A DNA stretch of 64,000 nt from Benincasa hispida (Eukaryota; Streptophyta; Magnoliopsida; Cucurbitales; Cucurbitaceae), in the NCBI RefSeq assembly GCF_009727055.1, contig NC_052350.1, forward strand, positions 14,513,182-14,577,181, read 5' to 3'. The position numbers were made by a program, and so were the translations under genes. Positions 46,851 through 58,399 of the stretch are shown here, one piece after another. Every line of letters begins with the position of its first letter. Positions within the stretch are counted from its first letter, which is position 1. A model generated the notes under the pieces. The model was not told where the DNA came from. It did no database searches and saw only the letters and a program-made list of their open reading frames with translations.

Positions 46851-47538
46851 TGGAATTATGAGGTGTTTTTTTTAATATTCATATATAATTAAATTTATAT
46901 TTATATAAAATTATAAGAGGTGTAATGGTGGTGAAATAATTATTTTTATTTTATCTAGATTTTGTTGAAAAACATAACATAGAGGAAATGATGGATGAGG
47001 AATATAAAAGAGAGAAAAAGTCTAATTTATGATTCAAAGTGTTATTTGATTTTAAAATATTTTGATAATAATTAGAATAATCTCCTACAAAATTCATGAG
47101 GGCATAATGTAAAATGTTTTATTTTCATTTCATTCATGTGAGTATCCAAACAATAAATTTAATTTCGATGATTTTAAATCAATTTAATTCCAAATGCAGA
47201 AAGGAATTTGAAACCATTTTCATGTTTGAAAATTCTAGAATTTGAAATCATTTCTATCTAAATCTATGTGTCAATCGGAGCATAAATAAAAGGATACCTT
47301 CTCTTAATATTATTTATTTATTTTTATTTGTTTTAACATTTTTTGTGCGTAACAATTTAAACCTTGTTTGATAACTTTTGTTTTTGAAATAATTACATTT
47401 TCTCTCAATTTCTTACCTTTACAATGATTTACATATTTCTAGTTACAAGAGTTGAATTTTTAGCTAAATTCAAAAAATAGAAACAAATTTTTAAAAACTT
47501 TTTTTTAGTTTTCAAAATTTGGCATAGTTTTTTTTAAA
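46851..47538. other. AT-rich DNA; possible displaced metaxin upstream region
   Basis: No gene. Since the MULE insertion at 41300 duplicated AGAATCACA, this DNA was next to the metaxin 5' flank before the insertion. No specific promoter motif was identified. Confidence 0.5.
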
Positions 47539-47762
47539 GGGTTGTTTTTAAATATAGAAAAATAAACCAAAATATTTACAAAATATAACAAAATGTTAGA
47601 ACTATCAATGATAGACGCTGATAAATACTGATAGACTTCAATAAGTGTCTATCAGTGATATTGGTAGACACTGATAACAACGTCTATCATTGATAATTCG
47701 AAAAATTTGCTATATCTTATAAATATTTTCAACAGTTTTACCATTTGAAATAAATTTTCTTT
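47539..47762 (-). mobile_element. Fold-back / MITE element, CTATCA family, copy 2
   Basis: Reverse-complement partner of 24047-24282 through both arms and the core. The core has ATGATAGACGCTGATAAA, GTGTCTATCAGTGATATT and GTCTATCATTGATAA. Non-coding. Confidence 0.75.
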
Positions 47763-48102
47763 TTTAAAACATTTGTAAAAATAAATAACAGAGCAAAAAA
47801 TTGAGAGGTATGAGGAGTGTTTGTAGACTTAATTTTTTAAAAACAAAAATAAAAATCAAATGGTTACCAAATGATGTCTTAATAATTCAATTTTAATTTG
47901 TAATGATTTAGATCTCGTTTGATAACGTTTGATTTTTTTATTATTTTTAAACTTAAGCTTATAAGCACTTTTTTTTACTCTAAATTTCTTGTTTTGATAT
48001 CTACTTTTTATTAATTTAAAAACCCAAGTCAAATTTTGAAAACTAAAAACAAAGTAAACTTTAAAAATTTGGTTTTGGTACTTGGCTAAGATTTCAACTT
48101 TG
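47763..48102. other. AT-rich intergenic DNA
   Basis: Nothing gene-like seen. Confidence 0.5.
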
Positions 48103-48413
48103 CACTACTACAAAAATTGTATTACTTGTCACTTCCAATTTTTAAATACTTGATTTTTTTTTAAAAAAAGTCGAGTAATGACCTTCTTTTAAGAGAAAAC
48201 ATCAAGAATAGTGTTTAAAAAGCGAATCTTTTACGGAAATTTTCGAACTTTTTTACGCTAATATAACTTGACTTTTTATGGATGTCAAGTATAATAAACT
48301 TTTACCCGATGCTATTTACATATTAAGAATAGCATTTATTTGTTGAATTTTAAATTGAGGAAAAATTAAAGGAATGAATTAAAAAGAAAACCCTAACCCA
48401 TATCCTTTATCCC
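48103..48413 (+). mobile_element. CACTA-type terminus, truncated
   Basis: Starts CACTACTACAAAAATTG, close to the conserved CACTACAA-AAAA terminus of En/Spm elements, with internal short repeats around AAGTCGAGTAATG / TGTCAAGTATAA. It is cut at its right by the LTR that begins at 48414 and has no second end in the window. Confidence 0.5.
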
Positions 48414-49290
48414 TATTAGCTCTAAAAAAGAGCTAATATTCCTATCTTAATTCGGGCTCGTTAGTGGTTTTATGTGTTTATTTTCCTATTTTGTAGGTAA
48501 TGTTAGCAATCAAGAGATAGAATTAATCATTTGGTGAAGAATGGGGTTAATTTGAAGCAATTTGGAGTTAATTCGAACATCCGAGCTTCAAAGGAGTTGA
48601 AAAGACCAAAATGCCATCGAGTTCCACCGAGTTTGAGGCAGCCATCGAGCACCATCGAGTAAGAGGCTGTCAAGTAATCAAGGAAATGCAACTGAGTGAT
48701 CGAGGATCGAGTATCGAGTAGCAAGTTTCTGGTAGTGGACGCAGTATTGCAACACTACTCTAAGCGTTGCACGCTTCGAACCGAATCAACGCCAGTGTGT
48801 CAACGCATCTCAATGCTCCAACCTAATGCTTGTGGACAGAATGTCCAGCGTTGCAACACTACGATCTTTGACGAACGTGGGGCAGAGCGCGCACGCGCGT
48901 TGCAATGCTGCGATGAATCCTATAAATATATCTCCTCGGCCCTAGGTCAGATCATGCCGAATTTTGGAGGCCAAATCGATAAAGGCCGAAGTTAATCTTC
49001 ATTTTCCTTCAATTTTCAGTATCTTTAGGTTAGTTTTTATTTTATTTACCATTTCATATATCAATTGCATTTTATTTCAGTTTCACACATTTATCCCTTC
49101 CACATCAAAACCCCCAATTTATCGCTCTAGTTAGAAAATTAACTTAACGAAACCAATCGCGCTTCTCTACGGATCGACTCGAACTTACCACTGTTGCTAC
49201 ATTTTAGTAGTGATATGAGTAGTTCGGTATTTACAATTTTTTTTTTACCAAACTCGAAACTTATTAACAACGTGAGTTTTGGCTCTGTAA
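48414..49290 (+). repeat. 5' LTR of Athila/Tat-type element (internally deleted)
   Basis: Begins TATTAGC (TG mutated to TA), has CCGAGTTTGAGGCAGCCATC and CGAGTATCGAG-type repeats, GC-rich TTGCAAC(A/G)CT motifs and TATAAATATATC (about 48921-48932) as promoter candidate. After about 49055 it jumps to the 3' LTR segment (CTACGGATCGACTCGAAC), skipping the ~600 bp present in the partner at 52240-52847. Confidence 0.7.
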
Positions 49291-49294
49291 AAAA

Positions 49295-49312
49295 TGGTGT
49301 TGTTGCCGGGGA
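49295..49312 (+). other. Primer-binding site, Athila/Tat type
   Basis: TGGTGTTGTTGCCGGGGA, differing by C-to-T changes from the TGGCGCCGTTGCCGGGGA motif at this position in Athila/Tat elements. Confidence 0.8.
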
Positions 49313-49429
49313 AGTCATTGACATTTTGTTAGTTAAAATTCTAGTTAGAGTATTCTTTTGCTTTTGATTTATTTTCCTTTTTATGTCAGTTTTCTTGCCT
49401 GGACAGATTTTGTCAACAAGGATGGGGAC

Positions 49430-50093
49430 AATCGAATGAAGCATCTCGACTTAATGACGAGGTTTCTGACCTTTGAGGTTAACTTGCTAAGTTAACTTCT
49501 TTGGTTATTCAGTTGGTTGCAAGTAACTCACAACAGGTGAAAATATGTAGGATTGATCACCCTGAGCAAGCATGCCCAAGTCTGCAGTAGAGCCCTATGT
49601 CATGAGACTACTTCATGGGAGTGTATCCTAGTTATATGGATGACGATTTTCATCTGCCTAGATGGGAGGAGTCCTATAACTATGGAAACCTAGGATGGGA
49701 CCAGTTCCACTATGATTCACCCCTTACCACATCCGACATGACAATACATGCTCACATCATTGACTCAGGTATGTCATTAGAAGATGTGATTAGACAACTT
49801 ACTATTAACAGTATTATTTTTAAGTAGGAGATCTACGACCTCCAGGAGATTTTTAATCTTCAGATTAAGGTTGGAACTGATCTTCAGAGTTTGAGAAACT
49901 CAGTCACTCAATCTTCTGATTCAGTTGAGAGAGGATGTGAACCCCTGCTACATACATCTTATGACAACACCGAGGCGTGTGGTGATGAGGTAATATATGT
50001 TAACATTGAGGATGAGTTAGAGGATGGCATGCCATGTTTAGAACCAGTTTCTGAGGACTATAAAGAACCCAAGCCTAAACCCATTGATTTCTA
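49430..50093 (+). pseudogene. Degenerate gag-like remnant
   Basis: Translation in pieces gives VQLVASNSQQVKICRIDHPEQACPSLQ, then an open stretch 49615-49827 (YPSYMDDDFHLPRWEESYNY, LGWDQFHYDSP) and 49891-50094 (acidic). A short Cys-X2-...His-X4-Cys pattern followed by a W/Y/P-rich part is like the end of Athila-type Gag. Stops separate the segments. Remote and partial, so moderate confidence. Confidence 0.5.
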
Positions 50094-50489
50094 GGTGATA
50101 GAGTTAGAGGTTGAAAAACCTCGCCCTGTTCTACCGTCTGGTATATCGTATATTTTTTAGATTTTTTCTTCTCGTTCTCAAGAGTCAGTCAAATCAATTG
50201 AGTCAGAGTCTTTATTTTCAGTTGAGTCAGTCCTTGAGTCTTTTGATTTTTCTCTTCCTTTTTTTTAAATACCAAATTTGACCTGTCTAGTTTTCTTCAA
50301 AAGATGAAGAGCCTTATAGCCTTACCAATCTATATCGACTCATCCAAGAAGGGACCAGATAAATACGAGAATTTTTTTGTGCCTTGATAGGGGACAGGTC
50401 ACGTCGAGCAATCGATGTTAAAAATTTTCCCTTCCTAGAGGGAACCAGGCAAAAAAATTTTACTACTTTCTTTATTTGTTTTCTAGATT

Positions 50490-50527
<38 letters not shown>

Positions 50528-51642
50528 TAGCGGAATGACCTAGGAAGAGGAGAGCATCTTTCTAAGAGGTGAGCCCACTACCCACCAACCCATCCCTCAG
50601 CACGACATTTGTTATCAGTGGAGGTTTTCTGTTCTCTTGTTTTTATTCTTTTTGAGCTTTACTTGAAATACATTGGGGATAATGTTTATTTTTAAGTTGG
50701 GGGTAGGGTACCCATTAGGTAATATGTTATGTGTTTGATTGTCTTGCTGTTTGCTCTGTTGTTATCATGATAGTTTATAACGCACTCTTCCTGTAATAAA
50801 ATTTGCATGAAAGAACATTAGGAATGCATGATCAGAATTTTTAGCCAAATTTTTAAAAAAATTCTTGTTACTTGCTTCTTTAAGTCATTGTTTTGTGAAA
50901 TTAAAGTCTTGCATGCTTAGAATTGGGTTATCTGGTTTGTACTTCTGTTGTCACCTAGAAATGTCCACCTTGACTTAGGAGTAACTATGCTTGTTTTAGA
51001 GTAAAACTAGACAAAATGGATAAAATATGGCCTACTGTGAATAAAAAAAAAATAAAAAAAAGAAAAGCAAATTAGTTGCAATTCTGGAAAAAAAAATGAG
51101 GCATAACCGGCGTGTCTGCCAAAAAATAGTGTGTATGTATGCATGGATAGAAGTGAAAAGAGCTATCTCCACCGTGTCTAATTAGGGACCGCAAGAAAAG
51201 AGTGATCGGTTCCCGACGGTAGGGTGTGAAAGCTAGCCCTCTAGGTAAAACAAATGCCCTTTATGTTTTGTGTGTGTGAGTTTAGGCACCCTTGTCTTAA
51301 TGTTGCCCTGTTTATGCAAGTTGGTATGTCCAAGGTCGATAACCCAACTAGATTAGGGGAAAACGGGATGAGGACCTTATAAAACTTTTCAGGGCTATGC
51401 AAGTTTAACTAGCAAGACTCTAGGCTCACTCGTGCATGGATGGATTAAGAATAATTTTTAAACTTGTGATTCATTGATTGATCAGAAATGATTTTCGTTC
51501 TTTATTACAAATTTCATTCTAATTGACTGTTGAGACTGGAGTAACAACTTAGCGAATTAAGCTATCATGTTTTTAGTTATTTTCTACTTGATTCTATGTT
51601 TCTACCTTGCTCGGGATGAGCAAGAATTAAGTTGGGGGTGTT
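50094..51642 (+). other. Non-coding interior with T-run and purine tract
   Basis: A T-run of nearly 40 (about 50489-50526), no coding domains, and the purine tract AAGTTGGGGGTGTT (51629-51642) ending at the 3' LTR. The lack of pol makes this a LARD-like element. Confidence 0.65.
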
Positions 51643-52847
51643 TGTTAGCTCTAAAAAAGAGATAATATTCCTAGTTTAATTCGGGCTCGTTAGTGGATTT
51701 TATGTGTTTATTTTTCTATTTTGTAGGTAATGTTAGCAATCAAGAGATAGAATTAATCATTTGGTGAAGAATGGGGTTAATTTGAAGCAATTTGGAGTTA
51801 ATTCGAACATCCGAGCTTCAAAGGAGTTGAAAAGACCAAAATGCCATCGAGTTCCACCGAGTTTGAGGCAGCCATCGAGCACGAGTACCATCGAATAAGA
51901 GGCTGTCGAGTAATCAAAGAAATGCTACCGAGTGATTGAGGATCAAGTACCAACCATCTCAATGCTCCAACCTAACGCTTGTGGACAGAATGCCCAGCGT
52001 TACAACGCTACAATCTTTGACGAATATGGGGCGAAGCGCGCGTGCGAGTGAGCTTTGCAAAGCTATTCCAAGCGTTGCAACGCTATGATGAATCTTATAA
52101 ATATATCTCCTCGGCCTTAGGTCAGATCATGTCGAATTTTGGAGGTCAAATCGATGGAGGTCGAAGTTAATCTTCATTCTTCTTCCTTTTCCTTTAATTT
52201 TCAGTATCTTTAGGTTAGTTTTTATTTTATTTTCAGATTATGAACATGTGTTGGAATGTATCCCGTCGGTTTGTCTATGAATCGATGAGGTAATATTTCG
52301 TTTAGTTCTTAGATCAAACGTTCTTGATGATTTTTCTGTCTGATTTTATGCTTTAATTCAGAATTATGTTTTTTTAAAATTTTGTTTAATTTAGATTTGC
52401 TTTTATGTGTAGATTGACGCCCTTATCATGAATGCATGTCTTCGCTAGTTAAACTCAAGCTCGCACACATCCTTGTATCGTCCATGTTTTGAATTTACCC
52501 TTGTAGCACAAATTAGATAAGCATGCTTAGGTTTTTAGGTTGTCCATGAATCTTTGCATCGCACGTTTAATCTAGATTTAAGAATAAATTGATCATTTGA
52601 ACACGGCTTTCCCGACACTTAATTAATATAGTTGAATCCTGAATCTTAATGCATGCGTTTCTAGTTCTTTATGGCCGCTGAGGACCCAATTGCATCTAGA
52701 AGCATGTAGGTTAGTTAGGTCACGACTTTCCAGCCTCAACTACGAATTAGGACGCTTGATAGATTCGAATTAATTGATTTTCGGGCTTATAGAGATTAGT
52801 TAATTCGCATCGATTGAGTAGCTATGCATGCTGAAGGAAATCGAATA
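51643..52847 (+). repeat. 3' LTR of Athila/Tat-type element (3'-truncated)
   Basis: TGTTAGC start, then parallel to 48414-49055 up to about 52240. The following 600 bp (AGATTATGAACATGTGTTGG onward) are missing from the 5' LTR. It lacks the LTR end motif CGGATCGACTCGAAC seen at 49160, being cut by the copia element. Confidence 0.68.
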
Positions 52848-53512
52848 CTAGACTTAGTACTTAAGAGAACAACCAATCTGCTAACTCTAAATAGGGTAGG
52901 AGTGAATTCCATCTTGCAAGGCTATGTCCCTAGCTATTCATCCAGTCTTATCCCCAAAATGGTAAGCTTATTGAGCAGTGTTGTTACACTACTCTCACCG
53001 TTTGCAGATCAAAGGATCTGAACAAACGGGAGTTCATAGCTAGCTCAAGATTAAAATCGAGTTAACCTAGGTTACATAATAAATAAAATAATCAGTTTTA
53101 ACAGTAAAAGGTCGTTATAAAGAAAAGTGACCATTTTCATGTTCTAGTCTATATGCAAACTCATTGCATAGGATGCCACCACTTACATGTTTTAACATGA
53201 ACGATTTGTAGATCACATCGTTTGTAGCACCTTACAATTTCTTGTAACAATTACAGAGTGAGCCGCATCCAATAGTGTTACCAGGATGAGATACCCAATT
53301 CTATCCATATACTTATTAGACTATTTAAGCTATATACTGTCAACTTGATCCTGTTTATATCATTACATAAAGTCACAACATTCAGACTATAGCGAGAGAT
53401 GCGTTTATTGGATTTCCATAATAACCATAATAAGATGCAAAATCAACAATTCATTATTATTCATAAAGTATAATGTTTAACACGAACTGCGAGTTCTAGG
53501 ACATTCTCAACA
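52848..53512 (-). repeat. 3' LTR of minus-strand copia (partial)
   Basis: In sense it begins TGTTGAGAATGTCCTAGAAC right after the purine tract. Internal order (ATCATATAAAC..., TTCATGTTAAAACATG, GGGGATAAGACTGG) resembles the solo LTR at 16160-18040. At 665 bp it is about a third of that length, so its sense 3' end is missing. Confidence 0.72.
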
Positions 53513-53525
53513 ATCTCCCACTTGG
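53513..53525 (-). other. Polypurine tract of minus-strand copia
   Basis: CAAGTGGGAGATT on the minus strand, just before the sense LTR start TGTTGAGAATG; typical of this copia group. Confidence 0.78.
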
Positions 53526-53639
53526 ACTAAAACTCTAGTGAGAACAAATATATACAATATAATGTTGAGATACATAATGGGAAAAATACAATAAACTAGG
53601 ATATCTATAATACCATAGACATTCTCTCCCTTGCCCTAG

Positions 53640-54143
53640 ATTACACTACTCGGAGTCCTAGTCCAACTAGGTGGCCATCGAAAACTTTAGCCGAGAGGGC
53701 CTTGGTGAATGGATCAGCAAGGTTGTCTTCAGAGGCTATCTTTGTGACGAGCACATCTCCTCTGTGTATGATCTCCCAGATGAGATGGTACTTTATTTCA
53801 ATGTGTTTTCCACACTTTGAATTCTGGGTTCCTTTGAGTTAGCAACTGCACCACTGTTATCACAATACAGTGAGATAGGCAGGTGCATATTTGGAACGAC
53901 TTCCAAATCAGCTAAGAATTTGCGTAGCCATACTGCTTCCTTAGCAGCTTCGCATGTAGCCACGTATTCCGCTTCCATGGTGGAGTTAGTGATACAAGTT
54001 TGCTTGATGCTTTTCCAAACTATAGCTCCTCCGTTAAGAGTGAAAACTGATCTTGAGGTAGATTTCTGGGAATCTATGTCAGTCTGAAAATCAAAATCAG
54101 TGTATCCTGTAAGGATCAAATCCTTAGGTCCATACACAAGCAT
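53640..54143 (-). pseudogene. copia RNase H
   Basis: Frame 53793-54143: LTGYTDFDFQTDIDSQKSTSR, FTLNGGAIVWKS, STMEAEYVATCEAAKEAVWLRKFL, LYCDNSGAVANSKEPR, then a shift and IEIKYHLI, DNLADPFTKAL to the end of pol near 53640. The usual A-D of the motif G-Y-(A/S)-D reads T-D and remains. Confidence 0.85.
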
Positions 54144-54199
54144 ATAGTCTTTCTTTCTCCTTAGACACTTGAGGATATTTTTTACTGCGGTCCAATGGC

Positions 54200-55270
54200 C
54201 GTGTCTAGGATTGGATTAGAACCTGCTAACGATTCCAATTGCAAAACATATGTCGGGGCGTGTACACAATATAGCATACATCAAACTCCCAACTGTAGAT
54301 GCATATGGAATTATGTTCATCTCCTTAGCCTCTTGAGGTGTCTTAGGACATTGTTCATTCGACAAATGAATTCCATGCCTGAAAGGAAATAAACCTTTCT
54401 TGGAATTTTGCATATTATATCTTGACAACATCTTGTCAATATAAGATGTCTGAGATAGTGCCAATGTTCTATTCTTTCAGTTTCGAAAGATCTGTATTCC
54501 TAGAACATACCAAGCATCACCCAAATATTTCATTTGGAACTGTGTTGCTAACCATCTCTTTATGTCAGCAAGAAAACTTATATCATTCCCAATGACCAAG
54601 ATATCATCAACGTATAGAACTAAGAATGCTACAGTTTTGTTGACTATCTTCTTGTATACACAAGGTTCGTCAAAGTTCTGTTCAAAACCATAAGATTTGA
54701 TCGCAGTGTCAAATCTTATATTCCAGGATTTGGACGCTTGTTTCAATCCATAAATGGATCAATTAAGCTTACAGACTTTCTGTTCTTGTCCTTTTTCGAC
54801 AAACCCCTCTGATTGAGACATAAAATACTTTCATCAAGATAGCCATTCAGAAAATTTGTCTTGATATCCATTTGCCATATCTCATATTCTTATTGATTTG
54901 ATCATGGCAACAGGAGAAAAAGTTTCTTCATAATCAACTCCTTCTCTTTGGGTAAAATCATTTGCCACGAGTCTGCCTTTATAGGTCTGTACCTTGTCAG
55001 TTTAGTCTTATTTTCTCTTGTAGATCCACTTATAACATATAGTTGTAACACCTTGTGGTTAATCTACAAGTTTCCAGACTAAGTTGAAGTACATAGACTT
55101 CATTTCATCATCCATGGCTTTTATCCATTATTCCTTGTCGACATCTTCCATTGCCTTCTTAAAGGTTAATGGATCCTCTAAATCATCATCTTCTATGATG
55201 TTTTGAGTTTCTATTAAACCTATGTAACATTCAGGTTGTTGAATAACCCTCCCACTATGACGAAACATTC
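54200..55270 (-). pseudogene. copia reverse transcriptase
   Basis: 54477-54746 has LKQASKSWNIRFD, FEQNFDEPCVYKK and the intact catalytic LVLYVDDILVIGN. 54216-54464 continues SYIDKMLSRYNMQNSKKG, YASTVGSLMYAILCTRPDI. The N-terminal half (54750-55270) is only traceable in broken frames (FSPVA..., TAFLNG-like pieces). Confidence 0.84.
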
Positions 55271-55277
55271 CCAACTC

Positions 55278-56446
55278 TTAGGATGGACGTGACGGGACAA
55301 CAATCGTTGTTGATGGACCAGCTTGATCAACAACTGTTGTTGATCTATCTGTAGTATCTTTAGACAGTTCTTGCAATATCAACTTATTGCGAGGTAGATG
55401 ATTATTAATATGATCCTCTTCTAAGAACGTTGTGTTTGTTGATACAAACACTTTATCTTCTTGAGGATCATAAAAGTATCCTCCTTTTGTTTCCATGGGA
55501 TATCCTATAAATAGGCATAATTTTGAACGTGTTTCCAATTTCTTAGGACTCTGTACCAACACATGTGTTGGACAACCCCAGATACAGAAATGATGTAAAT
55601 TGCCTTTGCGTCCTTTCAACAATTCATATGGTGTTTCTGAAACACTTTTGGACGGAACAATGTTCAGAATATAAATTGCAGTCTGTATTGCATACCTCTA
55701 AAAGGATTGAGGTAATTGAGCATAACTCATCATAGACCAAACCATGTCCAATAAGGTTCGATTTCTCCTTTCTGCAACACTATTTTTTTGTGGTGTTCCA
55801 GATGCTATGAGTTGGGATTGAATTCCATGATCTACTAGATAGTTTTGGAATTGCAAGTCCATATATTCACCACCTCGATCAGATCGAAGTGTTTTAATCC
55901 TTTTACTTAACTGATTTTCAGTCTCAACCTTAAATTCTTTGAACTTTCAAGAGTTTCAGACTTGTGACTGATTAAGTAAACATAACCATATCGAGCGTAA
56001 TCATCAATAAAACTAACGAAATACTGATATCCTCCTCGAGCTTTAACATTCATCGAACCACAAAGTTCTGAATGTATAAGTTCAAGAGGTTCTTTGGCAT
56101 GAAGACCTTTGTCAGAAAAAGATCTTTTTGTCATTTTTCCCTCAGGACATGATTCACATGAAGGTAGGGAACTGTCTTCTAACTGACTTAGATGACCGTT
56201 TTTTACCAATCTCTCAATCCTGTTGAGACTAATGTGACCAAGCCTGAGGTGCCAAAGATAGGCGTTAGGAGAAATTTTTCTCTTTTTATTATGAGTTTCA
56301 ACCGTTTTAAACATCTCTATATTTAAAATGGTTTTTGCTTCAGTTGGTTGTAATATGTATAAGTTATTTTCAACTCTAGCAAAACAAATATGAATACCTC
56401 TTGAATAAACAAACACCTCATTACATTCAAAAGATACACTGTACAT
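55278..56446 (-). pseudogene. copia integrase
   Basis: 55907-56446: HHCC region (LWHLRLGHISLNRIERLVKNG, CESCPEGKMTKRSF) and the core start (ELIHSELCGSMNVKARGGYQYFVSFIDDYARYGYVYL). The frame then shifts; 55700-55900 holds the Asp/Glu part in fragments, and 55278-55622 the linker (WGCPTHVLVQSPKKLETRSKLCLFIGYP, GGYFYDPQEDKVFVSTNTTF). In the core the usual L-I-H-T-D is LIHSEL, so the first catalytic Asp is altered. Confidence 0.82.
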
Positions 56447-56479
56447 ATTCTCTAAAAGTCAGGAATTGGAGATCAAATT

Positions 56480-57463
56480 TCTTTTCATCTTAGGTATAAA
56501 AAGTACAAACATGGTTAGCGGCAGCTAAATCTAATATCCAGGTAAGGTGAGAATTTTCCACTATACATTTTTCAACAACTAGTAAATCATATTTACCTTG
56601 TTTAGTCTTTTCTGCTTTCTTTTCCGTCAGATATTTTGGGCAATTTTGTTTCCAATGCCCAACCTCTCCACAATGGAAACATTTTCCCTTGGGAGTTTTG
56701 TTTTTGTTTTCTTTGCAGTGGACTTCTTTTTCCCTTTTCCTTTCTTTTTCGTTTGTACGGTTTTATCCTTAGAAGAAGAAGGACCAATTTTTTTATCATC
56801 AACGGGTTTCGTACCAGACGTGGACCCCTTGTAAAACTTTTTTGGTTTCAAAATAACATTTTCTTTTTCCTTCAATTTCATCATAGATTGATAAGTATGC
56901 AACTCATTCAACAACGTCGTTAAGTTATAAGTGATTTTGTTCATGGCAACATTTGTCCTGAACGACAGATAGCTCTCAGAAAGAGATTCCAGTATCATGC
57001 TCATTTGACTTGTCTCGTCTATCATAGCCCTGTGAGCCTCCACAATGTTAAAATGGACCAGCATGTTGAGAACGTTTTCTCTTATGTTGGTCCCATCTTT
57101 CATACGTGTCACGTACACATACTTGATGGTTTCATGTCTAATAGACTATGATGGTTGCCCGAACATCTCCTGTAATGATGTCATGATCTCACGGGCTGTG
57201 GGCATGACCTCATGCTTCTTGAGTACATCAGATATACTCACCAAGATAAAGGCTCGGGCTTTCTCGTTCTCCCTCACCCACCTATCATAGACATCCCGAA
57301 CATTTTGGGTAGCCGTTAATCTGGGAACTGGAGGACGCTCCTCCGTCAATAGAAACCTCAAATTGTCTTCTAGTAATATCGTATTGATGTTTGACTTCCA
57401 ATTCGAATAATGCTTTCCATTAAATTTTTAGAAGCGAGCAATTGTATGATTGAGTTCGACATT
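56480..57463 (-). pseudogene. copia gag and protease start
   Basis: Gag begins near 57463 (MSNSIIQLLASKNL), shifts into NGKHYSNWKSNINTILLEDNLRFLLTEE, then 57146-57361 (DRWVRENEKARAFILVSISDVL, MTSLQEMFGQ) and 56627-57118 (NVLNMLVHFNIVEAHRAMIDE, ILESLSESYLSFRTNV, a Lys-rich spacer). The CCHC knuckle CFHCGEVGHWKQNC is in a shifted frame (56635-56680). The protease block (56504-56543) reads ILDLAAANHVC where D-S-G-A is normal. Broken. Confidence 0.83.
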
Positions 57464-58395
57464 ACTAAAACATTTTAAACAAACTCTATTAAATATGCAT
57501 CTAAATCCATTTTTAGCAAAACTAATAAAGTACCCAATAATTCTTTATTTATTTGCAACAATACTTAAGTGATTTAGAACAAGTGCTACCATGGGGCAGT
57601 GAAGAATTCCTTCAAGAAGCAAGACATTTCTTGACCAAATACTATTATCTAGAATAACTCATATTCCAATAGTTCTTTTGGTTATCATTTTCGATCAAGA
57701 TCTTTACTAACAATTAGTAATTCTTGTAAGTGTGATCCGCCATTTTCAGATCTTATAGGACAGTATGAAGATGCCTCCGAGATAGAAGACAATATCCAAG
57801 ACAGAACTATAAGACCCTATTCATTTTACTGAAGCTTGGGTTGTTCTGAATCCTATGTTACAACCCTCTGTAGGGATCACCATGGTTAATGATTAGCTAG
57901 TGTCGCATAAAAATGACAACAGACGCAACATAGGAACCTCATAGTTCAAACTAATGGAGGAGACCGTAGGACAATGTTGACACATTTCCTTCACCCACTT
58001 ACTATGAACCACCTCTCTCATTCACCTTGTTATTGACCCATGCAAACACTTTCCGTATGAAGCAGTCGAGGTAAAATCGACACGAAGCTGAGCATGGATC
58101 TCACGGTGTGAACTCTTGAGGATGTGAGAACTAATTACTATATATCAAATATATTGTTAATCTCCCACTGAAATGTTCTAAAAATTTGGATAATTTACTT
58201 AGGCATGACGGCTAATTTCATACAACATAAGTCTAAGTGGTTTATCCAAATATAACTCTTATAATTGGATTTAACCTACAATGTCTAGGTGATAAAACAT
58301 TTTATTACCTCACATCGCTCATGCAAGCTCATAAAATCAGTTAACAACTCTCAATAGTTCGGTCACAATCCCCAGGTAGGAGGTGTTCGGTCACA
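57464..58395 (-). other. copia 5' leader, no LTR recognised
   Basis: About 930 bp between the gag start and the gypsy junction. It contains no coding domain and no match to the LTR at 52848-53512 or primer site that I can see. Confidence 0.55.
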
Positions 58396-58399
58396 ATGT

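Larger units (their letters stand above)
48414..52847 (+). mobile_element. Non-autonomous Athila/Tat-type LTR element
   Basis: Direct repeats begin at 48414 (TATTAGCTCTAAAAAAGAG) and 51643 (TGTTAGCTCTAAAAAAGAG) and stay alike for about 600 bp. Inside are a primer site of the TGGCGCCGTTGCCGGGGA type, a short gag-like remnant with a knuckle-like CRIDHPEQACP, no RT or integrase, and AGTTGGGGGTGTT as purine tract next to the second LTR. The set is typical of Athila/Tat gypsy lineages. Its right end is lost at the junction with the copia element near 52848. Confidence 0.78.
52848..58395 (-). mobile_element. Ty1/copia element, truncated at both ends
   Basis: Minus-strand gag, protease, integrase, RT and RNase H in copia order, a purine tract and the first part of the 3' LTR at the left. 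At the right, a leader without a recognisable 5' LTR runs until gypsy sequence begins at about 58395. No target duplication can be defined. Confidence 0.82.
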
